A DNA stretch of 64,000 nt from Candidatus Saccharibacteria bacterium UBA3749 (lineage in GTDB: Bacteria > Patescibacteriota > Saccharimonadia > Saccharimonadales > Saccharimonadaceae): positions 1 through 64,000 of the forward strand of contig DFGN01000002.1 of assembly GCA_002371235.1 (NCBI GenBank), read 5' to 3'. Made by a program: the position numbers and the translations under genes. Below the pieces are notes generated by a model, which did no database searches, was not told the DNA's origin, and worked only from the letters and a program-made list of their open reading frames with translations. Shown one piece after another: positions 14,887 to 24,961 of this stretch (within the stretch, counting starts at the first letter, position 1; each line of letters starts with the position of its first letter).

Positions 14887-15111
14887 TTAATCCTTGAGTC
14901 GAAAGCTGATTCTACCCTTTGTAAGATCGTAAGGGGTTAACTCAACTTCAACCCTGTCACCCGCTACAAGACGAATATAATTCTTTCGCATTTTACCGCT
15001 CATATGGGCAACAATAATATGACCATTCTCGAGTTCAACCCGAAACTGGGTATTAGGTAGAGCTTCAACCACACTACCAGTGAGTTTAATCACTTCCTTT
15101 TGACTAGCCAT
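14887..15111 (-). CDS. infA: Translation initiation factor IF-1
   Basis: IF-1 blocks the A site of the 30S subunit during initiation. The 74-residue OB-fold protein has the normal length, with [36 protein letters not shown] and [18 protein letters not shown]. It sits between the sortase gene and rpmJ. I see no Shine-Dalgarno sequence at the ATG, and a weak -10-like TATTGT is close upstream, so it may also be leaderless. Confidence 0.97.
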   Translation of the reverse strand: MASQKEVIKLTGSVVEALPNTQFRVELENGHIIVAHMSGKMRKNYIRLVAGDRVEVELTPYDLTKGRISFRLKD

Positions 15112-15185
15112 AAATTACAATACTAGTTTACCACGAAAACGACAAAAAGTAAAGATTAACTTTGAGCAAAATTGTCTCATTAAAA

Positions 15186-15893
15186 CTATCTTATTACTGC
15201 GCGTACAAACTGACGCGACAAATAGGTACCACGCTGTTGTGACCACTCGCCAGAGCAGGTAATTAGAGTAATAGATTCTTTACCAGGCACAGGAGACTTA
15301 GCTGCAACCGACATATAACGGTCAGCATCGGACAACAGTATCTCGTTATTTTCATAGACATCGTAAGTATACTTTATTCCGTCACCACGCTCAACAATAA
15401 TCACATCACCGACACCCAAATCTGGCAAATCCTTAAATACTCCATGCACATGCGGTCCGCCATTGTGTCCATCAATAATCATCGTACCACCTTGACCAGG
15501 TTTTCCAGAGTCTACATACCAGCCAACATCAAATATATTGCGCGGAGTATCGAGCGCTCGTTCTGCCGTCAACCCCATCGGCAAAACTCGAGAATTGTAA
15601 ATACCGAGACTCGCAATCGTTAAATATCTTGGCCTATCCGCAGCAACTGTATATTCATACACCTCTTCCTCAGTTGGTTCAATTTCAATCAATTCCTCTT
15701 CGGGCTGAATTGTGGTTATTTGTTCATCAAGAACCTCCCTCTCACTGCCTTCTTTTTCATTATAATAATAATTCTCAAAACTTATTACCCTTATCAGAAA
15801 CACAGCCAGCAAAACTATAGCGATAGCTACTCCAATCCATTTTACAATTCTCTGCCAGCTCACACTAATCTTTAAGCTCATCACCAAAGTCAT
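15186..15893 (-). CDS. Sortase (class D/E/F-like transpeptidase)
   Basis: This 235-residue enzyme is anchored by one N-terminal membrane segment (about residues 17-37), followed by an acidic linker. The catalytic triad is visible: H143 in IDGHNGG, C213 in TLITCSGEW and R227 in YLSRQF. Sortases cleave LPxTG-like motifs and attach surface proteins to the wall. Two candidate substrates with PDTG motifs are coded at 52004-53425 and 53527-57849. The gene overlaps the secY end by 29 bases and stands where adk and map usually lie. The start could also be the ATG at 15881. Class assignment is uncertain. Confidence 0.9.
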   Translation of the reverse strand: MTLVMSLKISVSWQRIVKWIGVAIAIVLLAVFLIRVISFENYYYNEKEGSEREVLDEQITTIQPEEELIEIEPTEEEVYEYTVAADRPRYLTIASLGIYNSRVLPMGLTAERALDTPRNIFDVGWYVDSGKPGQGGTMIIDGHNGGPHVHGVFKDLPDLGVGDVIIVERGDGIKYTYDVYENNEILLSDADRYMSVAAKSPVPGKESITLITCSGEWSQQRGTYLSRQFVRAVIR

Positions 15894-17298
15894 CGTAAGT
15901 TATCATTAGAGCTCTGGAATCCACCGACCTTAGATTCTCTAACGCCACCGTTACTACAATCAAAAGTCCCGTTCCAGAAATAGATAGACCAATAGGCGCA
16001 CCTGTAATTACAATAAATATATAATCAGTGATAAATGGCAACATTGCAATAAGCCCTAGAGCTAAAGCACCAAACAAATCAAGATGGTTAACAACCCTAG
16101 ATAAATACTTGGAGGTAGCTAGACCTGGACGAACTCCTTCAATGAAGCCACCTTGTTTTTGTAAGTTATCAGCAATTTCTTTGGTATTGAAAATAATAGA
16201 TGTATAAAAATACGTAAACATAAAAACCAATAAGAAGTAGATCGTTGGATAAATAAACCATTTACCAGTAATACCATCGGGATACATGGTGGCAAAATTA
16301 TTAGCAGAAGGCGCCGAAAAAATCGAAACCAATCCTGAGCCAAACTCATTTCCAGGATCAAAAGTCATAATCACTTGACCAACTAAGGCCGGCAAAGACA
16401 GGAAAGCCGTCGCAAAAATCACAGGTATCACACCGGCAGCGATTAGTTTAATCGGCAATATAGATTTAATACCGCCATATGATGAATTACCATGTACGCG
16501 TTTGGCATAATTGACAGTGATAATTCTCTGAGCTTCATTTAGTTTAACCAAGAAATAAATTACAACTAACATTGCAATACCAAATCCAAGAATAATCCAA
16601 AATACTGTCGGATTGACCGGTAATTCAAGCCATCCAAACAAGCTCAAGCTACCCTGACTCGTATCGAAAAGCGCTGCTCCTAGTGAAGCCATCGTAGAAG
16701 GTAGTTGTGAAATAATCGAAGCAAAAATCAGAGTCGAAATACCATTGCCTACACCCTGCTCCGTAATTAGCTCACCCATCCACATTAGAATAACAGAACC
16801 GGCCGTCATAGCGGTTACAGACAAAGCCCAATCACCTAAAGTTGGCGTGAAGTCATTAGCAATATTAGCTGACAAAGTAGATTGATACAATATAAATATA
16901 TATGCAATAGACTGTACAATAGCTAGTGGCACCGTTAGCATCCTAGTCCATTGATTAATCTTACGACGCCCAACCTCGCCATCGTTCGACAATTCTTCAA
17001 GAGAAGGAATTGCCTTAGTTAAGAGCTGAATTACAATCGAACCAGTAATATACGGTGATAAACCGACTAATATAATACTAAAAGACGCCAGGCCACCACC
17101 AGAAATAAGATTAAGAAAACTCGAAAAATCAGATTTTTCCATCAGATTAGATACTGCTTCTTTAAAAGTAGAAGCATCACCCATTGGTACTGGAATCTGA
17201 GCAAGCAAACGATAGGCAACAATAATTCCGAGTATAATCATTACTCGCTTCAGCATGTCTTTGTTTTTTAGGGATTTAAAAATTGTCTTGAAATGCAT
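15865..17298 (-). CDS. secY: Preprotein translocase channel SecY
   Basis: SecY is the main pore of the Sec translocon, with ten predicted membrane spans over 477 residues. The ISGGGLASFSIILVGLSPYI segment, the IVQLLTKAIPSLEEL plug region and ITEQGVGNGIST are family hallmarks. The start at 17298 (MHFKTIF) is chosen because AGAGG lies upstream; the longer frame has no site. A TATAAT at 17334-17339 and a terminator upstream show that secY begins a new unit separate from rpoBC. Confidence 0.96.
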   Translation of the reverse strand: MHFKTIFKSLKNKDMLKRVMIILGIIVAYRLLAQIPVPMGDASTFKEAVSNLMEKSDFSSFLNLISGGGLASFSIILVGLSPYITGSIVIQLLTKAIPSLEELSNDGEVGRRKINQWTRMLTVPLAIVQSIAYIFILYQSTLSANIANDFTPTLGDWALSVTAMTAGSVILMWMGELITEQGVGNGISTLIFASIISQLPSTMASLGAALFDTSQGSLSLFGWLELPVNPTVFWIILGFGIAMLVVIYFLVKLNEAQRIITVNYAKRVHGNSSYGGIKSILPIKLIAAGVIPVIFATAFLSLPALVGQVIMTFDPGNEFGSGLVSIFSAPSANNFATMYPDGITGKWFIYPTIYFLLVFMFTYFYTSIIFNTKEIADNLQKQGGFIEGVRPGLATSKYLSRVVNHLDLFGALALGLIAMLPFITDYIFIVITGAPIGLSISGTGLLIVVTVALENLRSVDSRALMITYDDFGDELKD

Positions 17299-17333
17299 AA
17301 TAACCTCTGATTTTCTACTATATATTATAATAG

Positions 17334-17339
17334 CATACT
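17334..17339 (-). promoter_or_regulatory. -10 element of secY
   Basis: TATAAT (minus) predicts a start near 17327 and a leader of about 29 nt. The -35 is not clear. Confidence 0.5.
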
Positions 17340-17371
17340 TTAAAGAAATTTGAAACACAAAAACACAAAAA

Positions 17372-17490
17372 ACAACTAGAATAATATCAAGTTGGGGTAC
17401 CCCAGAGCGCGATAGCGCACGAAGCCTAGCGCCGGTCGCCCATAGCGATAGAACGACCAGCGACGGCTCGCATGATATTATCTAGTTGTT
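17372..17490 (-). terminator. rpoC 3' terminator with a GC-rich multi-hairpin insert
   Basis: 18-base arms (17372-17389 and 17473-17490, AACTAGATAATATCA-type) enclose about 83 GC-rich bases. The insert holds the palindrome GGGGTACCCC, a GCGC-GATA-GCGC hairpin and a GGTCG/CGACC stem. On the minus strand the closing arm is followed by TTTTTTGTGTTTTTG. It begins seven bases after the rpoC stop, so it should end the rpoBC transcript. Confidence 0.7.
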
Positions 17491-17496
17491 ATTGTC

Positions 17497-20400
17497 CTAA
17501 AGATTTTCCAAATCTTCTTCAGTTGGTATCTTTGAATCAGGTGTTTCAAAATCAGACAAAGGTGCTACACCAGTTCCTACCGGAATCTTACGACCGATAA
17601 TCACATTTTCCTTAAGACCGCGTAGATGATCAACTCTACCATTGATAGCAGCGTTTATTAATACTCTAGTGGTATCCTGGAATGATGCAGCCGACAAGAA
17701 TGAATCTGAGAAAATTGAAACCTTAGTAATACCGAGTAGCAAATTAGTATAAGTTAGTGGTGCCTTACCGGCAGCCTCCAACTCTTTGTTGGCAATGCTT
17801 GCAGCAGTCTTTGAAATAATATCACCAGAGACAAACTCAGAGTCGCCTGGATCAATTACCTGCACTCTCGAGAACATTTGACGAACCAATATCTCCAAAT
17901 GTTTAGGCGAAATTTCATGGCCTTGCGCAGCATAGACATTTAGAACATCGTTCATAATGTAACGCTCAGTAGCTTCAATCCCCTTATATTTCAACAGATC
18001 TTGCAAGTTCAAAGAACCAGCAGTGAGCCTATCACCAGCCTTCACTAAATCGTTAGATTTAACAACCAGCTCAGCATCACCAGGTATTTCAATCTTAATT
18101 GGAGCACCGGCAGCCGACACAAGTATAATGGCATCTTTTACTAATTCTACTACGCCATCATTTGGAGCTTTAATAGCAGCGAATGATCCGCTTTTCTTAG
18201 CAAGAATAGTACCAGACTTAACGCTCTCACCATCCTTTACGGCCGGCTTTCTGCCCTCGAGTTCCATGCGAGCGATAGAACCAGATTGAGGCGAAATCTG
18301 TACAACATAATGATTATTATCTTCATAAACCTCGATTACACCATCAATTGGAGAAACATAAGCTTGACCTTTAGGAGTACGAGCTTCAAGAAGCTCCTCT
18401 ACGCGCGGAAGACCTCGTGCAATTGCACCAGAACCTGCCACACCAGAACCATGCTTAGTATCAAGCGTTAGCTGAGTACCTGGCTCACCAAGTGATTGAG
18501 CTGCGATTACACCGACTGGTTCATTGGCCGCAACTAATTCCCTTGTGGCCATGTCTACACCATAAGCCTTACGCGGAATACCATTCACGGCAGTGGTAGA
18601 TAGTACAGATTGAATCTTCACTCCCTCAATTTTATCATCAGCTTCGATTTGCTCAGCCATCTCTTTCGTAATTAGTTCATCTGCTTCGAGATAACCAGGC
18701 ACTGGTTCTGCTGTGTAGCGACCAGCGATTCTAGCATGGAATTCAATCCCAGATGATTCTGTCTCATTTCGATATACCATAAAGCCTGGATCCTCGGCCT
18801 CTTCATCTGTTGTGAAAACATCTTGCGAAACATCTACTAAACGACGTGTCAGATACCCAGAATCTGCGGTACGAAGAGCTGTAGACACCTGACCCTGACG
18901 TGCACCTCGAGTTGCAATAAAGGATTCAAGCGTATTCAAACCCTTCTTGTACGACGATTTTACTGGCAACTCAATTTCATTGTTGTTAATATCCACCATA
19001 ATACCAATCTCTGCCGAAGCAAGCTTGATGTTCGAGATATTACCACGAGCACCAGAGTTCACCATTACCGCAATGTCGGTATCCATTTCATTTAACTTAC
19101 TTGACAAGAAATCAGAAATTTTCTTATCAATATCTCGCCAGTTTGCAATTGTTAACTTATAGCGTTCCTCATCAGTAGTAAGGCCGTCATTATAGTCTTG
19201 CTGAATCAAAGCCGTCTTAGCATCACCCTCCGCGATAAAGTCATCAATCTCGCTATATGTAGGATAATCATCCTTAGCGGTCGAAATCGATGCAATTGTT
19301 TCATATTCAAACGCCAAGTCTTTCAAATCATCTGCTGTTTTTACCATCGTGTCAGCACCATACAGGTCGAAAATGTCAGCCATCACTTTAGACAAATGCT
19401 TCTTGTTTTGTACTGAGTTATCATATGGATAATCAGCCGGCAAAATTTCGTTGAAAATTACTCTACCGAGGGTAGTATTTCGAATCTGTTTCTTTGCAAA
19501 TACACGAATCGGAGTCTGTAGATTAATTACGCCCTGATCGTATGCCATCTCTGCTTCATAAACAGACGAGAATGCCTTTGGTTTATCGGTATCAGTACCT
19601 GGTTTATCATAAGTAAGGTAATATGCACCAAGCACAACATCCTGATAAATAGCTAGCACTGGAGAACCGTCAGCGGGTTTCAATAAATTCTTTGAAGCCG
19701 ACATTAATTCTCTAGCCTCATCCTGAGCGGCGTCAGAAAGTGGCAGATGAACGGCCATCTGATCACCATCATAATCTGCGTTAAAGCCAGACGCTACTAG
19801 TGGATGCAATTTAATTGCTTTACCATCGATAAGCCTTGGCTGGAAAGCCTGTACAGATAAACGATGGAGCGACGGAGCACGATTTAGAAGTACATATTTG
19901 CCCTTAATTACTTCATCAAGAGCATCCCAAACAATAGACTCCCTTGCCTCAAGCAATCTTGAAGCAGCACGAATATTGTTAGCGTGCTCATTACTGATTA
20001 GCCAAGAGATCACAAATGGCTTAAACAGTTCAAGTGCCATCTGTTTCGGCAAACCGCATTCATTGAGTTTTAGTTCAGGACCCACCACAATCACAGAACG
20101 TCCAGAATAATCCACACGCTTACCAAGTAGATTCTGACGGAATCGTCCTTGCTTACCCTTAAGAAGATCAGACAATGATTTCAGTTTACGACGACCATTT
20201 GTTGAATTAGCGCCTCTTGAACCATGTGACGCAGAGTTATCAATTAGAGAATCAACGGCTTCCTGAAGCATTCTCATCTCGTTACGACAAATTACTTCAG
20301 GTGCATGTAGATCAAGAAGCTTCTTTAAACGATTGTTACGATTTATTACTCTACGGTATAAATCATTCAAATCTGAAGTAGCAAATCTACCACCAGGCAG

Positions 20401-21330
20401 TGCAATCATTGGACGAAGATCAGGAGGAATTACTGGAATCACGGTCAAAATTAAGTCTTCCGGTTTGATACCAGCAGATTGCATCCCTTCTAGCGTCTTT
20501 AGACGCTTTTGGATTTTCTTTTCCTTCTGACCACGCGCTTCTTCCTCTTCCTTATGCAAATCTTCAATTAGTTTATCAAGATCAATTTCATCCAACAACC
20601 GCTTAATTGCCGTAGCGCCCATTTCCACAGTAATCAAGTCCTCATACTCTTCTGGCAAATTACGGTATTGCACTTCCGTAATTACTCCACCCTTCTTAAA
20701 TGACTCTAATGTAGACTTGCGATAAACGTAATCAGCCTGCAATTCTTCAAGCTCTTTTGTCTGCTCTTCTGCTAATGCTTTCACGTCTGCACCATTCTCT
20801 TTGGCAGCTTTTTCGTAACGAATCTTGATTGCATCCCTTGCTGTATTCGTTTGTTCGTCAAGTTTTTCTAGCATCTTTTCAACTTTCTCGGTGTCTGCAT
20901 CAACAATGAGATAAGTAGCAAAGTAAACAACTTTTTCAATATTCTTTACCGTAATATCAAGTAAAAGTGACAACGCAGAAGGGATACCTCGCATAAACCA
21001 AATATGCGCAACTGGAGCCGCAAGTGCAATATGCCCCATACGTTCACGCCTAGTAATTGACTTAGTGACTAAGTTACCCTCTTTGTCAACTGCCGCCTCA
21101 CGCGATCTTACACCTTTTAGCTTTGCATCGTGTGGGTTGATGTCCTTAGTTGGACCGAAAATCCTTTCGCAGAACAAACCATCCCTTTCAGGTTTCTGGG
21201 TCCTATAATTGATTGTTTCTGGCTTGGTTACTTCACCATAACTCCAATTCAGTATGTCATCGCGACTTGCTACCGACAAACGAATCGAGTCAAAATCTGA
21301 AGCGCTGATAAAATTATCCATCCACGCCAT
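17497..21330 (-). CDS. rpoC: RNA polymerase beta' subunit, lacking both zinc sites
   Basis: This is the catalytic large subunit, 1277 residues. The start at 21330 (MAWMDN) has GAGGAG upstream and lies one base after the rpoB stop. NADYDGDQMAVH holds the three Mg-binding aspartates. The LGKRVDYSGRSVI and GVIAAQSLGEPGTQLT motifs are intact. Where other beta' proteins have the N-terminal CxC...CxxC zinc ribbon (residues about 62-93) there is no cysteine. The second zinc site (the CETRRGVCAKCYG region) reads STTAVNGIPRKAYG. The rest looks fully functional. Confidence 0.98.
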   Translation of the reverse strand: MAWMDNFISASDFDSIRLSVASRDDILNWSYGEVTKPETINYRTQKPERDGLFCERIFGPTKDINPHDAKLKGVRSREAAVDKEGNLVTKSITRRERMGHIALAAPVAHIWFMRGIPSALSLLLDITVKNIEKVVYFATYLIVDADTEKVEKMLEKLDEQTNTARDAIKIRYEKAAKENGADVKALAEEQTKELEELQADYVYRKSTLESFKKGGVITEVQYRNLPEEYEDLITVEMGATAIKRLLDEIDLDKLIEDLHKEEEEARGQKEKKIQKRLKTLEGMQSAGIKPEDLILTVIPVIPPDLRPMIALPGGRFATSDLNDLYRRVINRNNRLKKLLDLHAPEVICRNEMRMLQEAVDSLIDNSASHGSRGANSTNGRRKLKSLSDLLKGKQGRFRQNLLGKRVDYSGRSVIVVGPELKLNECGLPKQMALELFKPFVISWLISNEHANNIRAASRLLEARESIVWDALDEVIKGKYVLLNRAPSLHRLSVQAFQPRLIDGKAIKLHPLVASGFNADYDGDQMAVHLPLSDAAQDEARELMSASKNLLKPADGSPVLAIYQDVVLGAYYLTYDKPGTDTDKPKAFSSVYEAEMAYDQGVINLQTPIRVFAKKQIRNTTLGRVIFNEILPADYPYDNSVQNKKHLSKVMADIFDLYGADTMVKTADDLKDLAFEYETIASISTAKDDYPTYSEIDDFIAEGDAKTALIQQDYNDGLTTDEERYKLTIANWRDIDKKISDFLSSKLNEMDTDIAVMVNSGARGNISNIKLASAEIGIMVDINNNEIELPVKSSYKKGLNTLESFIATRGARQGQVSTALRTADSGYLTRRLVDVSQDVFTTDEEAEDPGFMVYRNETESSGIEFHARIAGRYTAEPVPGYLEADELITKEMAEQIEADDKIEGVKIQSVLSTTAVNGIPRKAYGVDMATRELVAANEPVGVIAAQSLGEPGTQLTLDTKHGSGVAGSGAIARGLPRVEELLEARTPKGQAYVSPIDGVIEVYEDNNHYVVQISPQSGSIARMELEGRKPAVKDGESVKSGTILAKKSGSFAAIKAPNDGVVELVKDAIILVSAAGAPIKIEIPGDAELVVKSNDLVKAGDRLTAGSLNLQDLLKYKGIEATERYIMNDVLNVYAAQGHEISPKHLEILVRQMFSRVQVIDPGDSEFVSGDIISKTAASIANKELEAAGKAPLTYTNLLLGITKVSIFSDSFLSAASFQDTTRVLINAAINGRVDHLRGLKENVIIGRKIPVGTGVAPLSDFETPDSKIPTEEDLENL

Positions 21331-21331
21331 A

Positions 21332-24300
21332 TTAGAACTCCTCTCCGAGGTCAACTGTACCATCACTTTCATCGACCTCTTTTATTTCGATACCTTCATC
21401 TGCCATCATGGCTTCAGCTTCTGCATCATCAAGATCCAGAATCTGAGGTTCAGTATCTTTCTTATGTTGATCATATATAGATTCATCATCTTTAGATTTT
21501 TCAATTTCTTTTGAAGTTTTCTCGATTACGTCACCAGCATCGGAAGCCTCACCATGGTCTAGTAGGTCAACCTTTAAGCCAAGACCTTGTAGCTCTTTTA
21601 CAAGAACGTTAAAGCCTTCAGGTAACTTCGGTCCTTCGATTGGTTCATGTTTGATAATCGCTTCATAGGCCTTCGCGCGACCATAAACGTCATCAGACTT
21701 AATTGTTAGCATCTCCTGTAAAGTTGTAGCTGCGCCATAAGCCTCAAGCGCCCAAACCTCCATTTCCCCGAAGCGCTGACCACCATTTTGTGCCTTACCA
21801 CCAAGTGGCTGTTGTGTCACCATTGTGTAAGGACCAGTCGAACGAGCATGGATTTTATCTTCTACCATGTGATGAAGCTTCAACATATGCATCACGCCGA
21901 CCGAAGTACGTTCATTAAATGGTTCACCAGTAAGACCATCATAAAGCTGCACTCTACCATCACGGGCAAAACCAGCCTTTTCAAGTTCATCCGATATTAT
22001 TTCGTCTGGTACCCCATTAAAGGAAGGGGTAGCAACCTTATAGCCAAGCGCTCGCGCTGCCATACCCAGATGCGTTTCAAATAATTGTCCAAGGTTCATA
22101 CGTGAAGGCACGCCCATTGGAGACAAAATGACATCAATCGGTGTGCCGTCAGCCATGAATGGCATGTCTTCAACCGGAAGTACTCGCGACACCACACCTT
22201 TGTTGCCGTGACGTCCTGCAAGCTTATCACCTACACCAATTTTTCGCATTTCAGCTACGAAGATTTTAATCTGCATAATCACACCAGCTTTGAGATCGTG
22301 GCCTTGTTCCCTGGTATAAACACGGACATCGACTACTTTACCAGTAGATGAACCATTCATCCTGACTGATGTATCGCGTACGTCTTTAGCCTTCTCACCG
22401 AAGATAGCACGGAGCAATCGTTCTTCTGAGCTAAGCTCTTGTTCGCCCTTCGGAGTAATCTTACCAACTAGGATATCACCATTCTTTACCTCGGAACCAA
22501 TCGTTACAATACCATCTTCACCTAAGTGTCTCAATGAGTGTTCAGAAACATTTGGAATATCACGCGTCACCTGCTCTGGACCAAGCTTGGTTTCACGCAC
22601 CTCGACATCGAAATCCTTAATATTAATTGAAGTCAAAGTATCATCCTCTACTAGACGATTCGAGATTACAATCGCATCATCCATGTTATAACCACGCCAT
22701 GGCATAAATGCTACTAATAAGTCTCGTCCTAGAGCTAGCTCACCATCATTAATAGAAGCACCCTCAATTAGAGAGTCATCTTTCTTTACTTTCTGTCCAC
22801 GAGCCACTACGCAACGTTGATTGTAACAGCGGTCATCATTAGTTTTCTCAAAATGTTGTAACTTATATTCAACATCACCACCCTTGTCATAAGTCACAAT
22901 CACGCTCTCACTGTCCGCTTTCTTTACTACACCATTACCGGTCGCCATGATTAGCTGTGAAGTATTTTTAGCGACTTCACGTTCAATACCAGTACCCACA
23001 ATTGGATTGTCTTGGCGAAGTAGAGGTACGGCCTGCTTCTGCATTGCGCATGCCATTAACGAGCGGTCAACACGGTTCTTCTCAACAAATGGAATCAAAC
23101 TTGCAGAAGTACCAAGAATCTCCTTGTGCGCTGCATCAATGTGAGTTACTCTCTTCGCCTCAACCTGGGCCGGAGTACCATGCACTCTCGCTGACACCCA
23201 ATCCTCAACAAATCTTCCATCTTTGTCCAACTTAACCGAAGCATCCGCAATAATCTTATCATTCTCAGTATCAGCATCCATGTAAACAATTTCGTCAGTC
23301 GCTTTTCCATCTTTCACCACACGATACGGTGCCTCGATAAAACCGTATTTGTTTATTCTGGCATAAGTTGCAAAGTTAAGTACAAGACCCACGTTGCCAC
23401 CTTCTGGGGTTTCTACCGTACAAATGCGTCCGTAATGAGTCGGATGCGCATCGCGCACGTCAAATCCGGCACGCTCCCTCGTAAGACCACCAGGACCCAT
23501 CGAGCTTAAACGGCGCTTGTGTGCAAGCTCTGAAAATGGGTTTACTTCATCCATTAACTGTGACAACTGTGAAGTCGCAAAGAATTCCTTTACCGCCGCC
23601 ACCACAGGTCTCGAATTGAGCAACTGTGACGGAGTTACATCATCAGGATTAGCCATGGACATGCGGTCAAAAATATTACGCTGCAAACGAAGCATGCCTA
23701 ACCTAAATTGCCTCTGCACCAGTTCTCCCACCAACTTAACGCGACGATTCGATAGCGAGTCGATATCATCAGGTGCTTCCTGGGTGTTATTCAGACGAAT
23801 AATCTCGGCAATAATTGCCTTAACATCATTCATTTGTAGTGTCCTGAATTCTGGCTCGTCTGGTGTATCAAAATGCAATCTTCGATTAATTTTAAATCTA
23901 CCAACGCTCGAATAATCATAGCGTTTCCTATCAAAGAAAGTCCTCTCAATCATCGATCTTGCATTCTCTACCGTGGCGAGATCGCCAGGACGCAACTTAC
24001 GATAGACCTCAAGCAAAGCCTCTCCTTGATTCGAAGTCGTATCCTTCTCAAATGTCGCTTCAATATACTTAACTTCGCCATTATCGATATCCTTAAAAGT
24101 ATCAATAATTTGCGACTTCGTCATACCAAGCGCTCTTAAGAAAGTTGTCACAGGAATTTTACGACGACGGTCGATTTTAACAAAAATCGCACCATTTACC
24201 GCAGTCTCAAACTCCAGCCACGCACCACGACCAGGTATCACCTTAGCGCCATAATAACGCTTTAAACCAACAGTTTCAGCATTAAAGAAAACACCAGCTG

Positions 24301-24712
24301 AACGAATTAGTTGAGAAACAATTACACGTTCAGTTCCGTTGATAATAAATGTAGCCCTATCAGTCATCCAAGGGTAATCACCAAAATAAATATCCTGTTC
24401 CTTCTTTTGTCCAGTAATCTTGTTCTCAAGCTCAACTAAGACATGAAGCGGCGCTTCATAAGTAGCGAGATTATATTTTGCCTCTCGTTCAGATTCCTTC
24501 GGATCTTTAAAATAATAATCTTTAAAACGGAGTGATAGCTTTTGCCCGGTATAATCATCTATTGGATTTAACTCCTCAAAGACTTCCCTAAGTCCGTTCT
24601 TGACAAAGTCTGCCCACGATTCCTTTTGGTGTGCAGTCAAATCTGGGATTGGCAACGCCTGATCCCCGCCAGTGAAGAATACTCTCTCACCTGACTTTGG
24701 TTTTTTCGCCAT
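21332..24712 (-). CDS. rpoB: RNA polymerase beta subunit
   Basis: This 1126-residue subunit forms the catalytic pincer with beta'. Conserved parts include FLRALGMTKSQI, the rifampicin-pocket region FFATSQLSQLMDEVNPFSELAHKRR, AMQKQAVPL, the GGKAQNGGQRFGEMEVWALE motif and KVATPSFNG. The C-terminus carries an acidic extension of roughly 60 residues. An upstream TTGATT-17-TATAAT promoter gives a leader of about 170 nt. No rplJL genes precede it. Confidence 0.98.
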   Translation of the reverse strand: MAKKPKSGERVFFTGGDQALPIPDLTAHQKESWADFVKNGLREVFEELNPIDDYTGQKLSLRFKDYYFKDPKESEREAKYNLATYEAPLHVLVELENKITGQKKEQDIYFGDYPWMTDRATFIINGTERVIVSQLIRSAGVFFNAETVGLKRYYGAKVIPGRGAWLEFETAVNGAIFVKIDRRRKIPVTTFLRALGMTKSQIIDTFKDIDNGEVKYIEATFEKDTTSNQGEALLEVYRKLRPGDLATVENARSMIERTFFDRKRYDYSSVGRFKINRRLHFDTPDEPEFRTLQMNDVKAIIAEIIRLNNTQEAPDDIDSLSNRRVKLVGELVQRQFRLGMLRLQRNIFDRMSMANPDDVTPSQLLNSRPVVAAVKEFFATSQLSQLMDEVNPFSELAHKRRLSSMGPGGLTRERAGFDVRDAHPTHYGRICTVETPEGGNVGLVLNFATYARINKYGFIEAPYRVVKDGKATDEIVYMDADTENDKIIADASVKLDKDGRFVEDWVSARVHGTPAQVEAKRVTHIDAAHKEILGTSASLIPFVEKNRVDRSLMACAMQKQAVPLLRQDNPIVGTGIEREVAKNTSQLIMATGNGVVKKADSESVIVTYDKGGDVEYKLQHFEKTNDDRCYNQRCVVARGQKVKKDDSLIEGASINDGELALGRDLLVAFMPWRGYNMDDAIVISNRLVEDDTLTSINIKDFDVEVRETKLGPEQVTRDIPNVSEHSLRHLGEDGIVTIGSEVKNGDILVGKITPKGEQELSSEERLLRAIFGEKAKDVRDTSVRMNGSSTGKVVDVRVYTREQGHDLKAGVIMQIKIFVAEMRKIGVGDKLAGRHGNKGVVSRVLPVEDMPFMADGTPIDVILSPMGVPSRMNLGQLFETHLGMAARALGYKVATPSFNGVPDEIISDELEKAGFARDGRVQLYDGLTGEPFNERTSVGVMHMLKLHHMVEDKIHARSTGPYTMVTQQPLGGKAQNGGQRFGEMEVWALEAYGAATTLQEMLTIKSDDVYGRAKAYEAIIKHEPIEGPKLPEGFNVLVKELQGLGLKVDLLDHGEASDAGDVIEKTSKEIEKSKDDESIYDQHKKDTEPQILDLDDAEAEAMMADEGIEIKEVDESDGTVDLGEEF

Positions 24713-24886
24713 TTTACCTCTTCTATTAGTGTTATTAGTATCTTAAAGACAACAAATCCAACAAAACAAACTCCCATTTCGTTAGATTCTATTGTCCCAG
24801 CGCCGAAGATTACTGTCTTGTTTCCCCCTAAAGAGTCGCTAGCTCCATAAAGTTACAAAAACAAAACACACTACTTCTTGAAAAGA
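24713..24886 (-). promoter_or_regulatory. Long 5' leader of rpoBC
   Basis: About 170 nt separate the predicted start from the ATG, unusually long for this compact window where most leaders are 0-40 nt. No open frame with a ribosome binding site and no known riboswitch is recognised. The start codon is preceded by AGAAGAGGTAAA. Confidence 0.45.
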
Positions 24887-24915
24887 ATTATATTATATTT
24901 TAATTCAAAAATCAA
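24887..24915 (-). promoter_or_regulatory. Promoter of rpoBC
   Basis: On the minus strand TTGATT (24915-24910), a 17-bp spacer and TATAAT (24892-24887). Confidence 0.75.
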
Positions 24916-24927
24916 GCCAAAAGTCCC

Positions 24928-24955
24928 TTGATTTTTTTATTAACTTGTGTATAAT
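24928..24955 (+). promoter_or_regulatory. Promoter of a candidate small RNA, divergent from rpoB
   Basis: TTGATT (24928-24933), 16 bp, TATAAT (24950-24955). The predicted start is about 24962. Confidence 0.65.
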
Positions 24956-24961
24956 TAAACA

